The notes: generated by a model not told the origin, from the sequence alone. A DNA stretch of 35,087 nt from an uncultured Clostridia bacterium (GCA_944380775.1 CALWIP010000011.1:1-35087); one strand, 5' to 3'. Counted from the first letter of the stretch, positions 15,808 to 23,987 are shown. Numbers and translations are program-made.

Positions 15808-16233
15808 TCAGGCGCCGGGGCGCACTTTCATAATGAGCGTGGTCCCTTTGCCCACCTCGGTTTCAATTTGCAAATCATCCGTATATTTTTTGATATTCGG
15901 CAAGCCCATGCCGGCCCCGAAGCCGAGGCTGCGCACGTTGTCCGGCGCGGTGGAATACCCGGCCTGCATGGCCTTTTCCACGTCCGGGATGCCGGGGCCG
16001 TGGTCCACCAGGTGGATTTCCACTTCCTCGGGGGAAATTTCGACGTAAGCCTCGCCCCCGCCCGCGTGGATGACCATATTGATCTCGCCCTCATACATGG
16101 CGATGGCGACGCGGCGCACGGCGCCGGGGTCGTAGCCGAGCTGTTTCAGCTTATGTTTGACGTCGCTGGAGGCTTCCCCGGCGCGGGTAAAGTCGTCCCC
16201 GGGCACCTCATATTTTAACGACAGCATACTCAT
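15808..16233 (-). CDS. RsbW/SpoIIAB-like ATP-binding protein
   Basis: 141 residues forming one GHKL ATPase domain as in anti-sigma-factor serine kinases: N box VAIAMYEGEINMVIHAGGG (about 42-60), G1 box VDHGPGIPD (76-84), and G2 box GFGAGMGLPNIKKY (104-117), ending in a GKGTTLIMKV strand. There is no receiver, sensor or membrane segment. The ATG at 16233 overlaps the upstream DRTGG gene stop (ATGA); an ATG two codons later is possible. A sigma factor or antagonist partner is not present nearby, so the target may be the adjacent hydrogenase-like protein or a distant regulator. That is inference. Confidence 0.88.
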   Translation of the reverse strand: MSMLSLKYEVPGDDFTRAGEASSDVKHKLKQLGYDPGAVRRVAIAMYEGEINMVIHAGGGEAYVEISPEEVEIHLVDHGPGIPDVEKAMQAGYSTAPDNVRSLGFGAGMGLPNIKKYTDDLQIETEVGKGTTLIMKVRPGA

Positions 16234-16580
16234 GCGCCTTCGCAACCTCCCCGCAGACCGTTGAGATACAGCAGGCCGCACGCGGTGAACATCCGGTAGC
16301 GCGTCTGCAGCACGGTGATATTTTTCTGGGCGGCCAGCTGCACGATGGCCGGGTCGACTTCTTTGCCGCGCACAAAGATGACGCAGCGCATGTCCATCAT
16401 TTCGGCGGTGCGCACCACCTGGGTGTTCATCAGACCTGTGAGCAGCACGGACTGGTCTTTGACAAACGCAAGCACGTCGCTCATCATGTCGCTGCCGCAG
16501 GCCGTGATGACCTCTGTGTCGAGATCCCCCTCCTGCAAAACCTGCGCGTCCAAAATCCCAATAATGTCCCGAACCTTCAT
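16230..16580 (-). CDS. DRTGG-domain protein (first copy)
   Basis: 116 residues: MKVRDIIGILDAQVLQ, a GSDMMSDVLAFV segment, VRTAEMMDMRCVIFVRGKEV and a C-terminal YRMFTACGLLYLN. The order of elements matches the DRTGG protein at 14138-14470, but identity by eye is low. It is the first gene of the regulatory part of the hydrogenase region, with GGGAGGAG before the ATG at 16580; a TTG at 16595 overlaps this site. The leader before it is about 285 bases and holds two copies of a GC-rich repeat. Confidence 0.85.
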   Translation of the reverse strand: MKVRDIIGILDAQVLQEGDLDTEVITACGSDMMSDVLAFVKDQSVLLTGLMNTQVVRTAEMMDMRCVIFVRGKEVDPAIVQLAAQKNITVLQTRYRMFTACGLLYLNGLRGGCEGA

Positions 16581-16620
16581 ACATTCTCCTCCCAATTTCT
16601 TTTTTTACGTCGCGCCTTCG

Positions 16621-16738
16621 GCCTCCTGGCGTCGGCCTTCCCGCAGTGCAGAACGGTTCTGTTTGCGCCCGCGGCCCAACCGGTTGCGCAACACGCGCCC
16701 TGGGTGTCCGCTCCTGCGGTGGGCGCGCCGCGACTTCC
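16621..16738. repeat. GC-rich intergenic repeat, copy A of a tandem pair
   Basis: 118-base unit starting GCCTCCTGGCGTCGGCC. It differs from copy B at only 7 of the first 112 positions by my count. It contains small inverted repeats (CAGAACGGTTCTG, AACCGGTT, GTTGCGCAAC) and a larger stem: GCGCCC (16695-16700) with GGGCGC (16721-16726), enclosing CCGC-TCCT-GCGG (16708-16719). The bases just before it (GTCGCGCCTTCG) resemble the unit end, as if an earlier unit was lost. It does not look like a coding sequence. Confidence 0.85.
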
Positions 16739-16856
16739 GCCTCCTGGCGTCGGCCGTCCCGCGGTGCAGAGCGGTTCTGTTTGCGCCCGCGGCCCAGCCG
16801 GTTGCGCGACACGCGCCCTGGGTGTCCGCTCCTGCGGAGGGCGCGTCGCGCATTGC
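16739..16856. repeat. GC-rich intergenic repeat, copy B of a tandem pair
   Basis: Starts exactly 118 bases after copy A, with the same GCCTCCTGGCGTCGGCC opening and the same GCGCCC/GGGCGC and CCGC/GCGG stems. Three of the seven changes (A to G within the small inverted repeats) turn an A-T pair into a G-T pair when read on the + strand, so + strand RNA folding would be kept. The promoter of the regulatory operon lies directly beyond this copy. Confidence 0.85.
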
Positions 16857-16870
16857 CGCTTTCTGCGGAT

Positions 16871-16899
16871 ATGATACCATAAATTTTCTCCCCTGTGAA
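16871..16899 (-). promoter_or_regulatory. Promoter of the hydrogenase regulatory gene cluster
   Basis: On the - strand, TTCACA (16899-16894) and TATCAT (16876-16871) are 17 bases apart. Transcription would begin near 16864 and pass through both repeat copies before the first gene at 16580. Confidence 0.6.
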
Positions 16900-17007
16900 G
16901 TTCTTTTTGTGGAAAGACCCCATCTTTCATCCTCACGCCGGCTTTGGCCTAACCCCGCCTTCTCCTTCGCCGTCACCGGCGGCCCGCCGCGCGGCGTCAA
17001 TCCCGGG

Positions 17008-17036
17008 TTGTAATTTTCCGCTCGATATGATATTGT
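17008..17036 (+). promoter_or_regulatory. Candidate promoter of ymdB
   Basis: TTGTAA (17008-17013), 17 bases, TATTGT (17031-17036). This gives a short leader of about 20 bases before the ATG at 17064. The -10 box is not ideal. Confidence 0.45.
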
Positions 17037-17063
17037 TAGAAGATAGAAAAGGTCGTGATCACC

Positions 17064-17837
17064 ATGAAAATCCTCTGCATCGGCGACGTGGTCGGCAGCG
17101 TCGGCTGCCGGTTCCTCCGCCAGCGCCTGCCCGCGCTCAAACAGGAAAAGGGGATCGATCTCGTCATTGCCAACGGAGAAAATTCCGCCGACGGCAACGG
17201 GATTACCCCGTCTTCCGCGCGCTATTTATTCGACAGCGGCGTCGACGCCATTACCACCGGCAACCACGCGTTCCGCCGGAAGGAGGCCCTTCCCTACTTT
17301 GACGAGGAAGAAGCCCTCCTGCGCCCCGCCAACTTCCCGTCCGGCGGCGCGCCTGGCCGCGGCCTCGCCGTCATCGACAAAGGGCGCTTCCAGGTGGCGG
17401 TGCTCAACCTGATGGGCACCATGTACCTCGACAGCCTGGACTGCCCGTTCGCCACCGCGGACCGCCTGCTGCAAACGCCCGGCCTGCCGCCCACCGTCAT
17501 CGTCGACTTCCACGCCGAGGCCACCGGCGAAAAGCGCGCCCTCGGCTTTTACCTGGACGGCCGCGTCACCGCGCTCTACGGCACGCACACCCACGTCCCC
17601 ACGGCGGACGCCTGCCTGCTCCCGCGCGGCTCCGGCTACCTCACCGACGCCGGCATGACCGGCCCCATCGATTCGGTGCTTGGCGTCCAGCCGGAAATTG
17701 TCATCCGCCGGCTGCGCACCCGCATGCCCGCCCGCTTCGACCTCGCCAGCGGCCCCTGCCGCATGGACTGCGTCCTCTTCGACGTGGATGAACGGCGCGG
17801 CGCGTGCCACAATGTGGAACGCTTTTCCGTATTTTAA
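17064..17837 (+). CDS. ymdB: YmdB-family metallophosphoesterase (TIGR00282)
   Basis: 257 residues of the calcineurin-like phosphoesterase group. YmdB of Bacillus hydrolyses 2',3'- and 3',5'-cyclic nucleotides and affects biofilm and sporulation decisions. Metal motifs are CIGDVVGSVG at the N-terminus, ANGENSADGNGI, TGNHAF, VDFHAEATGEK near 155-165 and GTHTHVPTAD near 175-185. The GNHAFRRKE segment differs from the more usual GNHxWDxKE. ATG 17064 is preferred with AAAAGG upstream; an in-frame GTG at 17055 is possible. The downstream neighbour spoVS keeps the ymdB-spoVS order of Firmicutes. Confidence 0.93.
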   Translation: MKILCIGDVVGSVGCRFLRQRLPALKQEKGIDLVIANGENSADGNGITPSSARYLFDSGVDAITTGNHAFRRKEALPYFDEEEALLRPANFPSGGAPGRGLAVIDKGRFQVAVLNLMGTMYLDSLDCPFATADRLLQTPGLPPTVIVDFHAEATGEKRALGFYLDGRVTALYGTHTHVPTADACLLPRGSGYLTDAGMTGPIDSVLGVQPEIVIRRLRTRMPARFDLASGPCRMDCVLFDVDERRGACHNVERFSVF

Positions 17838-17931
17838 TTTGCTTTGATAGAAAGCGTCTGATTTTTTTGAAAATTTATAAGCGAATTTGACAAATTGTAT
17901 TTCTTCTATCGCTTTTTCTAGGTAAAAATAC

Positions 17932-17960
17932 TTGAATTTTTGTGCAATACCCGTTATCAT
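17932..17960 (+). promoter_or_regulatory. Promoter of spoVS
   Basis: TTGAAT (17932-17937), 17 bases, TATCAT (17955-17960), in a strongly AT-rich gap that stands out from the rest of the window. In Bacillus spoVS depends on sigma-H; I could not fit a properly spaced sigma-H site here. Confidence 0.5.
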
Positions 17961-18006
17961 TACAATAGTGGCTGCGAGGCCCATGTATTGATAGGGGGTT
18001 TTTGAA

Positions 18007-18267
18007 ATGGAGGTACTGAAGGTATCGTCAAAATCTTCTCCCAATTCCGTCGCCGGCGCGATCGCCGGGGTCATCCGCGAAAGCGGCGCCGTCGAAGTGC
18101 AGGCAGTGGGGGCAGGGGCGGCCAATCAGGCAATCAAAGCGATTGCGATTGCCCGGGGATATTTGGCGCCCTCCGGGGTGGATTTGATCTGTATCCCTGC
18201 GTTTGTCTGCGTTTCGATTGACGGGGAGGAGCGGACGGCGATCAAGCTCATCGTGGAGCCGCGGTAA
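18007..18267 (+). CDS. spoVS: Stage V sporulation protein S
   Basis: 86 residues, the full and typical length of SpoVS. It begins MEVLKVSSKSSPNSVAGAIAG and contains VEVQAVGAGAANQAIKAIAIARG and DLICIPAFVCVSIDGEERTAIKLIVEP, an Alba-like fold. SpoVS is needed for normal septum and coat development in Bacillus spores and probably binds nucleic acid. ATG 18007 has GGGGG about 8 bases upstream. It supports a spore-forming host. Confidence 0.97.
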   Translation: MEVLKVSSKSSPNSVAGAIAGVIRESGAVEVQAVGAGAANQAIKAIAIARGYLAPSGVDLICIPAFVCVSIDGEERTAIKLIVEPR

Positions 18268-18284
18268 TTTTCCGCGCTCATAAA

Positions 18285-18312
18285 AAAGCCACAGGCGACT
18301 GTGGCTTTCTTT
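18285..18312 (+). terminator. Terminator of ymdB-spoVS
   Basis: A perfect 10-base stem (18285-18294 with 18299-18308, AAAGCCACAG/CTGTGGCTTT) with a GCGA tetraloop and a T-rich tail. It starts 18 bases after the spoVS stop. Confidence 0.85.
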
Positions 18313-18353
18313 GTTCTTTCTCCCGTTTTTTCGCGGTTCCGGCCCATCCGGCA

Positions 18354-18382
18354 TTGAATAACGGGAGCTTCTGTGCTATAAT
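18354..18382 (+). promoter_or_regulatory. Strong promoter of the fakA-recG operon
   Basis: TTGAAT (18354-18359), 17 bases, TATAAT (18377-18382), with TGC directly before the -10 box (extended -10). The predicted leader is about 108 bases. Confidence 0.75.
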
Positions 18383-18496
18383 GATCATACTCTAGGATTA
18401 TTCTCTGCGTTTTCTGTGGAATTTGCGGGCTTTCCCCGGGCGCATCCGCCGCGGGCGGCCCTTCTGTTGCGGGACGCAGCAAAGGAAGTGTTTTTT

Positions 18497-20176
18497 GTGG
18501 TAAACGGGACTGACCTCAAGCAGGCCTTGCTCTCTGGCGCGAATAACATCCAACGCTCCAGGACCGCCATCGACGAGCTGAACATTTTCCCCGTGCCGGA
18601 CGGCGACACCGGCACCAACATGTCGATGACGATGGCGGCGGCCGCCGCCGAACTGGAAACGCTGGGCAGCGGAACGGGGGCCGGCGAGGCCGCAAAGAAG
18701 GCGGCGTCCGCCCTGCTTCGCGGGGCGCGGGGCAACTCCGGCGTCATCCTCTCGCTGCTGTTCCGCGGCTTTGCCAAAGGGATTGAGGGCATGGACGAAG
18801 TGACGGGCGCCGACCTGGCCAACGCGCTGGGGCTTGGCGTGGAGGCCGCCTACAAGGCGGTGATGAAGCCCACCGAGGGGACCATCCTCACCGTGGCGCG
18901 CCTGGCCTATGAATCCGGCAAGGCGGCCGCGTCGGTCGACGAGGACCCGGCGTTCGTGTGGGCGGCCGTGTGCAAAGGCGCGGCCGAGGCGCTGGAAGAA
19001 ACGCCGGAACTGCTGCCGGTGCTCAAGCGCGCGGGCGTGGTAGACGCGGGCGGCAAAGGCCTGTGCGTCATTTTCGACGGCATGCTCTCCGTTTGGAAAG
19101 ACGGCGTGGTCATCCCCGCCGAAGACCGCAGCGCGCCGCCGAGCCTCGCGGATGACGAATTCTTCCGCAACGCCGCCGCCGAATTTGACGAGGACATCCG
19201 CTTTACCTACTGCACCGAATTGATCGTCGGGCGCGACCCGGCGTGCGAGACGGACCCGCAGGCGCTGCGCGCCTATTTCGAAAGCATCGGCGACTGCGTT
19301 CTGGTGGTGGACGACGACGAGATCATCAAAACGCATGTGCACACCGAAAACCCGGGCGCCGTGCTGCAAAAGGCGCTGGAGTTTGGCCAGCTGCTCACCG
19401 TCAAGGTGGAAAACATGAAGGAGCAGCACCGCCGCGCCGCCGAGGAAAACGAGCGCGCCAAAGTCAAGGCCGCCGCGCAGGAGAAAGAATCGCTCGCGCC
19501 GGCTGAGCCGGTGGACGAGGTCGGTTTTGTGGCGGTGGCGGCGGGCGCGGGCCTGCGCACGCTGTTCACGGACCTCGGCTGCGCCCACATTGTGGACGGC
19601 GGCCAGACCATGAACCCCAGCACCGCGGACCTGCTCACCGCCGTTCTGGCGACGCCGGCCCAGACGGTCGTCATTTTGCCGAACAATAAAAACATTATCC
19701 TCGCGGCGGAGCAGGTCATCCCGCTGGCGAAGGACCGCCGCGTCGTGGTGCTGCCGAGCCGCACCATCCCGCAGGGCCTCTCCGCCATGCTGGCCTACGA
19801 CCCCGACGCGGACCTCGACGCCTGCCTGCAAGAGATGGAGGAAGCCATGCAGAGCGTCTCCACCGGGCAGATCACGTTTGCGGCGCGCGACTCGGAATTC
19901 GGCGGCATGAAGATGAAGGAGGGCGAAATCCTCGCGCTGGAGAACGGCAAGGTCGTCTCCACCGAAAAAGACCCGTGCCAGGCGGCCGTCAAGCTGGCAA
20001 AATCGATGATCGAGCGCGACACGTCGTTTGTCACGCTCATCTACGGCGACGGGATCACCGAAGCGCAGGCGGAGGAGGTCTACGAGCGCATCAAGTCCAA
20101 GGCGGGCAGCGACGTGGAGATCACGCTCGTCAACGGCGGCCAGCCCGTGTATTATTTCATCCTCTCGGTGGAATAA
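18497..20176 (+). CDS. fakA: FakA-like fatty acid kinase catalytic subunit (DAK2-domain YloV family)
   Basis: 559 residues. The N-terminal DAK2 (DhaL-like) domain shows FPVPDGDTGTNM (31-42) with Mg-binding Asp35 and Asp37, then LLRGARGNSGVILS. The middle domain follows with KTHVHTENPG. The C-terminal DegV-like part shows DGGQTMNPSTADL and VVILPNNKNIILAAEQ. FakA phosphorylates fatty acids bound by a FakB (DegV) protein so that they can enter phospholipid synthesis; no fakB is here. The start is GTG 18497 with AAAGGAAG upstream, since the frame before it lacks the family sequence. It lies 3 bases ahead of recG. Confidence 0.9.
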   Translation: MVNGTDLKQALLSGANNIQRSRTAIDELNIFPVPDGDTGTNMSMTMAAAAAELETLGSGTGAGEAAKKAASALLRGARGNSGVILSLLFRGFAKGIEGMDEVTGADLANALGLGVEAAYKAVMKPTEGTILTVARLAYESGKAAASVDEDPAFVWAAVCKGAAEALEETPELLPVLKRAGVVDAGGKGLCVIFDGMLSVWKDGVVIPAEDRSAPPSLADDEFFRNAAAEFDEDIRFTYCTELIVGRDPACETDPQALRAYFESIGDCVLVVDDDEIIKTHVHTENPGAVLQKALEFGQLLTVKVENMKEQHRRAAEENERAKVKAAAQEKESLAPAEPVDEVGFVAVAAGAGLRTLFTDLGCAHIVDGGQTMNPSTADLLTAVLATPAQTVVILPNNKNIILAAEQVIPLAKDRRVVVLPSRTIPQGLSAMLAYDPDADLDACLQEMEEAMQSVSTGQITFAARDSEFGGMKMKEGEILALENGKVVSTEKDPCQAAVKLAKSMIERDTSFVTLIYGDGITEAQAEEVYERIKSKAGSDVEITLVNGGQPVYYFILSVE

Positions 20177-20179
20177 GGC

Positions 20180-22204
20180 GTGGCGTCCCTTTTTGAAACT
20201 GAACTCACTGCGCTCAAGGGCGTCGGCCCGCGGCGCGCCGCGCAGCTTGCAAAGCTGGGGGCGCCCACGGTCGGCGCCTTGCTGCGCTGTTACCCGCGCT
20301 CTTACGAGGACTGGAGCAGCCCGCAGCCCATTGCCCAGGCGGCGCCCGGCTCTCCCTGCCTGGTGAAGGCCACCGTGCTGCGGCGGCCGGCGGCGCAGCG
20401 CGTGCGCGGCGGCCTCACGCTCTACAAAACCGCCGCAGGCGACGGCTCCGCCGTGATGGATCTGGTTTTTTTTAATAACCCCTATCTTCCAAACCAGCTG
20501 CAAGAGGGCCGGGAATACCTTTTCCGCGGCAAGATGGGCGGCACGCTCCTGCGCCGCCAGATGAGCGCGCCGGAATTCCTCCCCGCCGGGGAAAACCTGC
20601 CGGTGCGGCCGGTCTACCGTTTGACAGAAGGCCTTTCCAACCGCATGGTGACGGCGGCGGTGGCGCGTGCGCTGGAGATGCTGCCGCAGCAGGTGCGCGA
20701 CCCTCTGCCGCCGGACCTGCGGGAGCGCTGCGGCCTCTGCGGCCTGCGCGAGGCGCTGGTGCAGATCCACCGGCCGGATTCGCGCGAGGCGCTGGAACGC
20801 GCCAAGCGGCGGCTGGTGTTTGAGGAATTGCTTGTGTTGCAGCTCGGCCTGTTTTTGCTGCGCAGCCGGGAGCGCGCGCCCGCCGGTACGGCGTTGCCGC
20901 GCGACTGCACGGAGGAATTTTTCCGCCTGCTGCCATTTGCGCCCACCCGCGCCCAGCGGCGCGCGGTGCGCGAGGCCGTAAGCGACCTGCGCGGCGGCAA
21001 GCCGATGAACCGCCTGGTGCAGGGGGACGTCGGCTCCGGGAAAACCGTGGTGGCGGCCGCGCTGTGCTACATGGCGGCGAAAAACGGCGCGCAGGCCGCC
21101 CTGATGGCGCCCACGGAGATCCTTGCGGAGCAGCATTACCGCTCGCTCTCGGCGCTGCTTGCGCCTGCGGGCATCCCGGTGGCGCTGCTCACCGGCTCGC
21201 AGGGCGCGGCCAGCCGCCGCCAAACGCTGGAAGGCCTCGCCAGCGGGGAGATCCGCCTGGTTGTGGGGACGCACGCGCTGCTCGGCGAAGGGGTGCGTTT
21301 TGCCCGGCTGGGCCTGGTGGTCACCGACGAACAGCACCGCTTCGGCGTGGCGCAGCGCGCCGCGCTGGCCTCGAAGGGCGAGCGGCCCCACCTGCTCGTC
21401 ATGTCGGCGACGCCCATCCCTCGCACGCTCGCGCTGATGATCTACGGCGACCTCGACCTCTCGGTCCTCGACGAACTGCCGCCCGGGCGGCAGCCGGTGA
21501 GCACCTATGTCATCGGCTCCGGCAAACGGCGGCGCGCGCTCGGCTTCCTGCAAAAGCAGATTGACGCGGGACGGCAGTGCTACGTGGTCTGCCCCATGGT
21601 GGAGGAGGGCGCGCCGGAGCTCGCCTCGGTGGGGAGTTACGCCGCGCGCTTGCAGCAGGAATTGCCGCGCGCGCGGGTCGGCGTGCTGCACGGCAAGATG
21701 AAGCCGCGCGAAAAGGAGGCCGCCATGGCCGCCTTTGCCGCCGGGGAGCGGGATATCCTGGTCTCCACCACGGTGGTGGAGGTCGGCGTGGACGTGCCGA
21801 ACGCCACCGTGATGCTGGTGGAAAACGCCGAGCGCTACGGCCTTTCGCAGCTGCACCAGCTGCGCGGGCGGGTCGGGCGCGGGGCCGCGCGCTCCTACTG
21901 CATTTTGGTTTCCGACGCGCAAAACGAAGAGGCCGTCGCCCGGCTGCAAATCATGCGGCGCACGAACGACGGCTTCCGCATTGCAGACGAGGACCTGCGG
22001 CTGCGCGGCCCGGGGGATTTTTTCGGCTCCCGCCAGCACGGCCTGCCCTCGCTGAAAATCGCGGACCTCTCCGGCGACATGGCGCTGCTCCATTTGGCGC
22101 AGGAGGAGGCGCGGGCGCTGCTGCGGGAAGACCCGGCCCTGGACTCCCACCGCCTGTTGCGCGCGGAAGTGCGCGCGCAGTTTTCCGCCGCCGGCAGCGC
22201 ATAA
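20180..22204 (+). CDS. recG: ATP-dependent DNA helicase RecG
   Basis: 674 residues, close to the usual RecG length. It remodels stalled replication forks and branch-migrates Holliday junctions. The N-terminal wedge region contains LKGVGPRRAAQLAKLG and the OB fold. The helicase part has Walker A GDVGSGKT (282-289), MAPTEILAEQH, VVGTHALL, the DEQH box (383-386) followed by RFGV, MSATPIPRTL, VSTTVVEVGVDVPNA, and QLRGRVGRG. The C-terminal RLRGPGDFFGSRQHG is also typical. The start is GTG at 20180. Gene order fakA-recG is common in Firmicutes. Confidence 0.97.
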   Translation: MASLFETELTALKGVGPRRAAQLAKLGAPTVGALLRCYPRSYEDWSSPQPIAQAAPGSPCLVKATVLRRPAAQRVRGGLTLYKTAAGDGSAVMDLVFFNNPYLPNQLQEGREYLFRGKMGGTLLRRQMSAPEFLPAGENLPVRPVYRLTEGLSNRMVTAAVARALEMLPQQVRDPLPPDLRERCGLCGLREALVQIHRPDSREALERAKRRLVFEELLVLQLGLFLLRSRERAPAGTALPRDCTEEFFRLLPFAPTRAQRRAVREAVSDLRGGKPMNRLVQGDVGSGKTVVAAALCYMAAKNGAQAALMAPTEILAEQHYRSLSALLAPAGIPVALLTGSQGAASRRQTLEGLASGEIRLVVGTHALLGEGVRFARLGLVVTDEQHRFGVAQRAALASKGERPHLLVMSATPIPRTLALMIYGDLDLSVLDELPPGRQPVSTYVIGSGKRRRALGFLQKQIDAGRQCYVVCPMVEEGAPELASVGSYAARLQQELPRARVGVLHGKMKPREKEAAMAAFAAGERDILVSTTVVEVGVDVPNATVMLVENAERYGLSQLHQLRGRVGRGAARSYCILVSDAQNEEAVARLQIMRRTNDGFRIADEDLRLRGPGDFFGSRQHGLPSLKIADLSGDMALLHLAQEEARALLREDPALDSHRLLRAEVRAQFSAAGSA

Positions 22205-22218
22205 ACCGGACAAGAAAC

Positions 22219-22252
22219 GGGCCCCCGGTTCACACCGGAGGCCCTATTTTTT
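22219..22252. terminator. Terminator between convergent recG and the CAP-domain gene
   Basis: An 11-pair stem with one mismatch (22219-22229 with 22234-22244) and loop TCAC, followed on the + strand by TATTTTTT. It lies 14 bases after the recG stop and directly at the end of the opposing gene, so it may stop both. Confidence 0.82.
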
Positions 22253-23987
22253 ATCCCTGCACAAACCAGTAGGCCGGCCACCAGGAGGTGTCCCGCGTAG
22301 CGACGCCGCCCTGAGCCTGCCCGGGGATTACGTCGAGCTTGACGGAGGCGTGCGTCCACGCCTGCCCTTCCTGCACGATTTCGTAAACGATGTAGCATGT
22401 GCCCGGGTTTTTGCCGGTGACACGGAAATTCCCGTTGGGCAGCTGCTGTAGGTGGACGACGGAACCCGTGCGGGAGTCGCTCACGCGCAGCACGCCGTTG
22501 CGGTACATCTGCTGCACCGCCGCGCCGCTCAGGCGGTTGCCTTCCCCGTCTGTAATGGTGACGCCGATGTCGTAGAGATCCCCTTCATCCATGCGGTAAT
22601 TCACCGTATCCAGCGTGATGGATCCGCCCTTCGGGAGGACAAAGACGTCGATTTGATACGGCGAGCCATCCCCGGTCACCGTGACGGTGCAGGCCCCGGT
22701 GCTGCGCGCCTGGATGCGGCAGACCCGGGCGCCGCCCTGCGTGGCCACTGTGACGGCGGCGACGCCGGTGTCGCTGGAGACGGCCCGCGCGCCCGCGGGG
22801 ATCTCGAACTCATGGACCGAAACGTCCTCGACCAACTGCACCAGGCCGGCCTCTTGAGGGATGGTCCCGGGGTCCTCCGGCCCGTCTTCGGGTTCCCGTT
22901 CCGGTTCGCGCTCCGGCTCGTCTTCCGGCTGCTGTTCCGGCTGGGACGCGGGCTTTTCGGAGGTGGCCTCAAAGAAATGCACGCTGTATTCCAGCACGTC
23001 CGACGTCCCGGAGAGGCCCTCGATGCGCACGTCGAAAATATCGCCGTCGTCGTAGGAGATACCGGTGGGCTGGAAGATGATGCAGCGGCCCTGGCCGTAA
23101 TAGGCGTTATTGACCGTAAACGCATCCGCCGGGGAACCGCTGTGGAAGGTCCAGGTCTTGCCGCCGCGCTCGCTCAGCGTCACCCGGACCTCGGAGCGCC
23201 GCGGGTCGTCGTAGCCGCTGCCGAGGTTGATGCTCCACGGGTCCTCGTCCGCAAAGAGTTCCAGCGGCATTTCCGGGGCGGGCCAAGCCAGGTCCGGTTC
23301 CTCGCCGCCGCGGGGCGCGCCCTCGATGACATAGGTCGCGGAGTAGGCGACGGAGCCGTCCTGCGCATAGCCGAAGCCCACCGACTGCAGGTTCGGGTAA
23401 ATCAGCCAGCGCCGGTGGCCGACGGTGGAGAAATTGGAACCGGCGTCGCTCATATACATGCGCGTGGTCTGGAAGAAATTCCCCGTCCATGAGCCGGACA
23501 TCCACGAAATGTTGGATTGACTGGTGCCTTCATAGGCCAATTCGTAAAATTCATCGGAAACGCCGGCCGGCTGCGGCGGCGTGTGGGAAAGGCCGTTGTT
23601 GCGGTAAGTCAGCAGCACCGCGCCGTGCTGCGCCGCCTCGCTGTACAGCGGGTCCTCGCTCACCTCGTCCAGGCCGACGACGGACCGAACCAGGTTGACG
23701 CCGTCCAGCGCGTCGCGGATGGTCTCCTGCGAGAGCGCGCCCGCCTTGAGCGACTGCGCGGGGCTTACCCGCGGCTCTTCCGCATAGGTTATCCGGCTGG
23801 AGATCAGTTCCTCATAGCGGTAGTCTTCAAACGCCTGCCGGATCTCTTCCACCGTCGGCGTGCCAGGCGGGTTCAGCTCTGCCGCGCTTTCCGCCTGCGC
23901 CGGGGCGCCCCAGCCGCCCACGGGGACGGCCAACGCCAGGCAGAGCAACGCCCCCAGCCAGCGCTTTGCCGCATCTGTTTTCTTCAT
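22251..23987 (-). CDS. Secreted CAP-domain (SCP/PR-1-like) protein with C-terminal Ig-like region
   Basis: 578 residues. A signal peptide (MKKTDAAKR, a hydrophobic stretch, likely cut after APAQA at residue 32) leads to an N-terminal CAP domain with LVRSVVGLDEV, AAQHGAVLLTYRNNGLSH and VGHRRWLIYPNLQSVGFGYA, the signature region. A linker of alternating Glu, Pro and Arg (about 346-372) follows. The remaining 200 residues look like beta-sandwich repeats (HEFEIPAGARAVSSDTGVAAV and ITLDTVNYRMDEGDLYDIGVTITD), similar to bacterial Ig-like domains. There is no LPXTG or membrane anchor, so it should be released or held non-covalently. The function of bacterial CAP proteins is mostly unknown. ATG 23987 has AAAGGAGG upstream. 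Confidence 0.88.
   Translation of the reverse strand: MKKTDAAKRWLGALLCLALAVPVGGWGAPAQAESAAELNPPGTPTVEEIRQAFEDYRYEELISSRITYAEEPRVSPAQSLKAGALSQETIRDALDGVNLVRSVVGLDEVSEDPLYSEAAQHGAVLLTYRNNGLSHTPPQPAGVSDEFYELAYEGTSQSNISWMSGSWTGNFFQTTRMYMSDAGSNFSTVGHRRWLIYPNLQSVGFGYAQDGSVAYSATYVIEGAPRGGEEPDLAWPAPEMPLELFADEDPWSINLGSGYDDPRRSEVRVTLSERGGKTWTFHSGSPADAFTVNNAYYGQGRCIIFQPTGISYDDGDIFDVRIEGLSGTSDVLEYSVHFFEATSEKPASQPEQQPEDEPEREPEREPEDGPEDPGTIPQEAGLVQLVEDVSVHEFEIPAGARAVSSDTGVAAVTVATQGGARVCRIQARSTGACTVTVTGDGSPYQIDVFVLPKGGSITLDTVNYRMDEGDLYDIGVTITDGEGNRLSGAAVQQMYRNGVLRVSDSRTGSVVHLQQLPNGNFRVTGKNPGTCYIVYEIVQEGQAWTHASVKLDVIPGQAQGGVATRDTSWWPAYWFVQG

Noticed and set aside
16621-16856. CRISPR array
   Set aside because: Only two units of 118 bases, without short repeats separated by unique spacers and without cas genes.
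16577-16936. Open frames crossing the tandem repeats, with repeated peptide sequence
   Set aside because: The repeated peptides come in several frames from the 118-bp units, have no initiation signals and are very Arg/Ala/Gly-rich; the DNA repeat explains them.
17921-17937. Sigma-H promoter for spoVS (AGGT and GAAT boxes)
   Set aside because: The two boxes are about 10 bases apart, too close for the sigma-H spacing; the TTGAAT-17-TATCAT pair fits better.
18398-22213. Long - strand open frame opposite fakA and recG
   Set aside because: Antisense shadow with a composition typical of reversed GC-rich genes.
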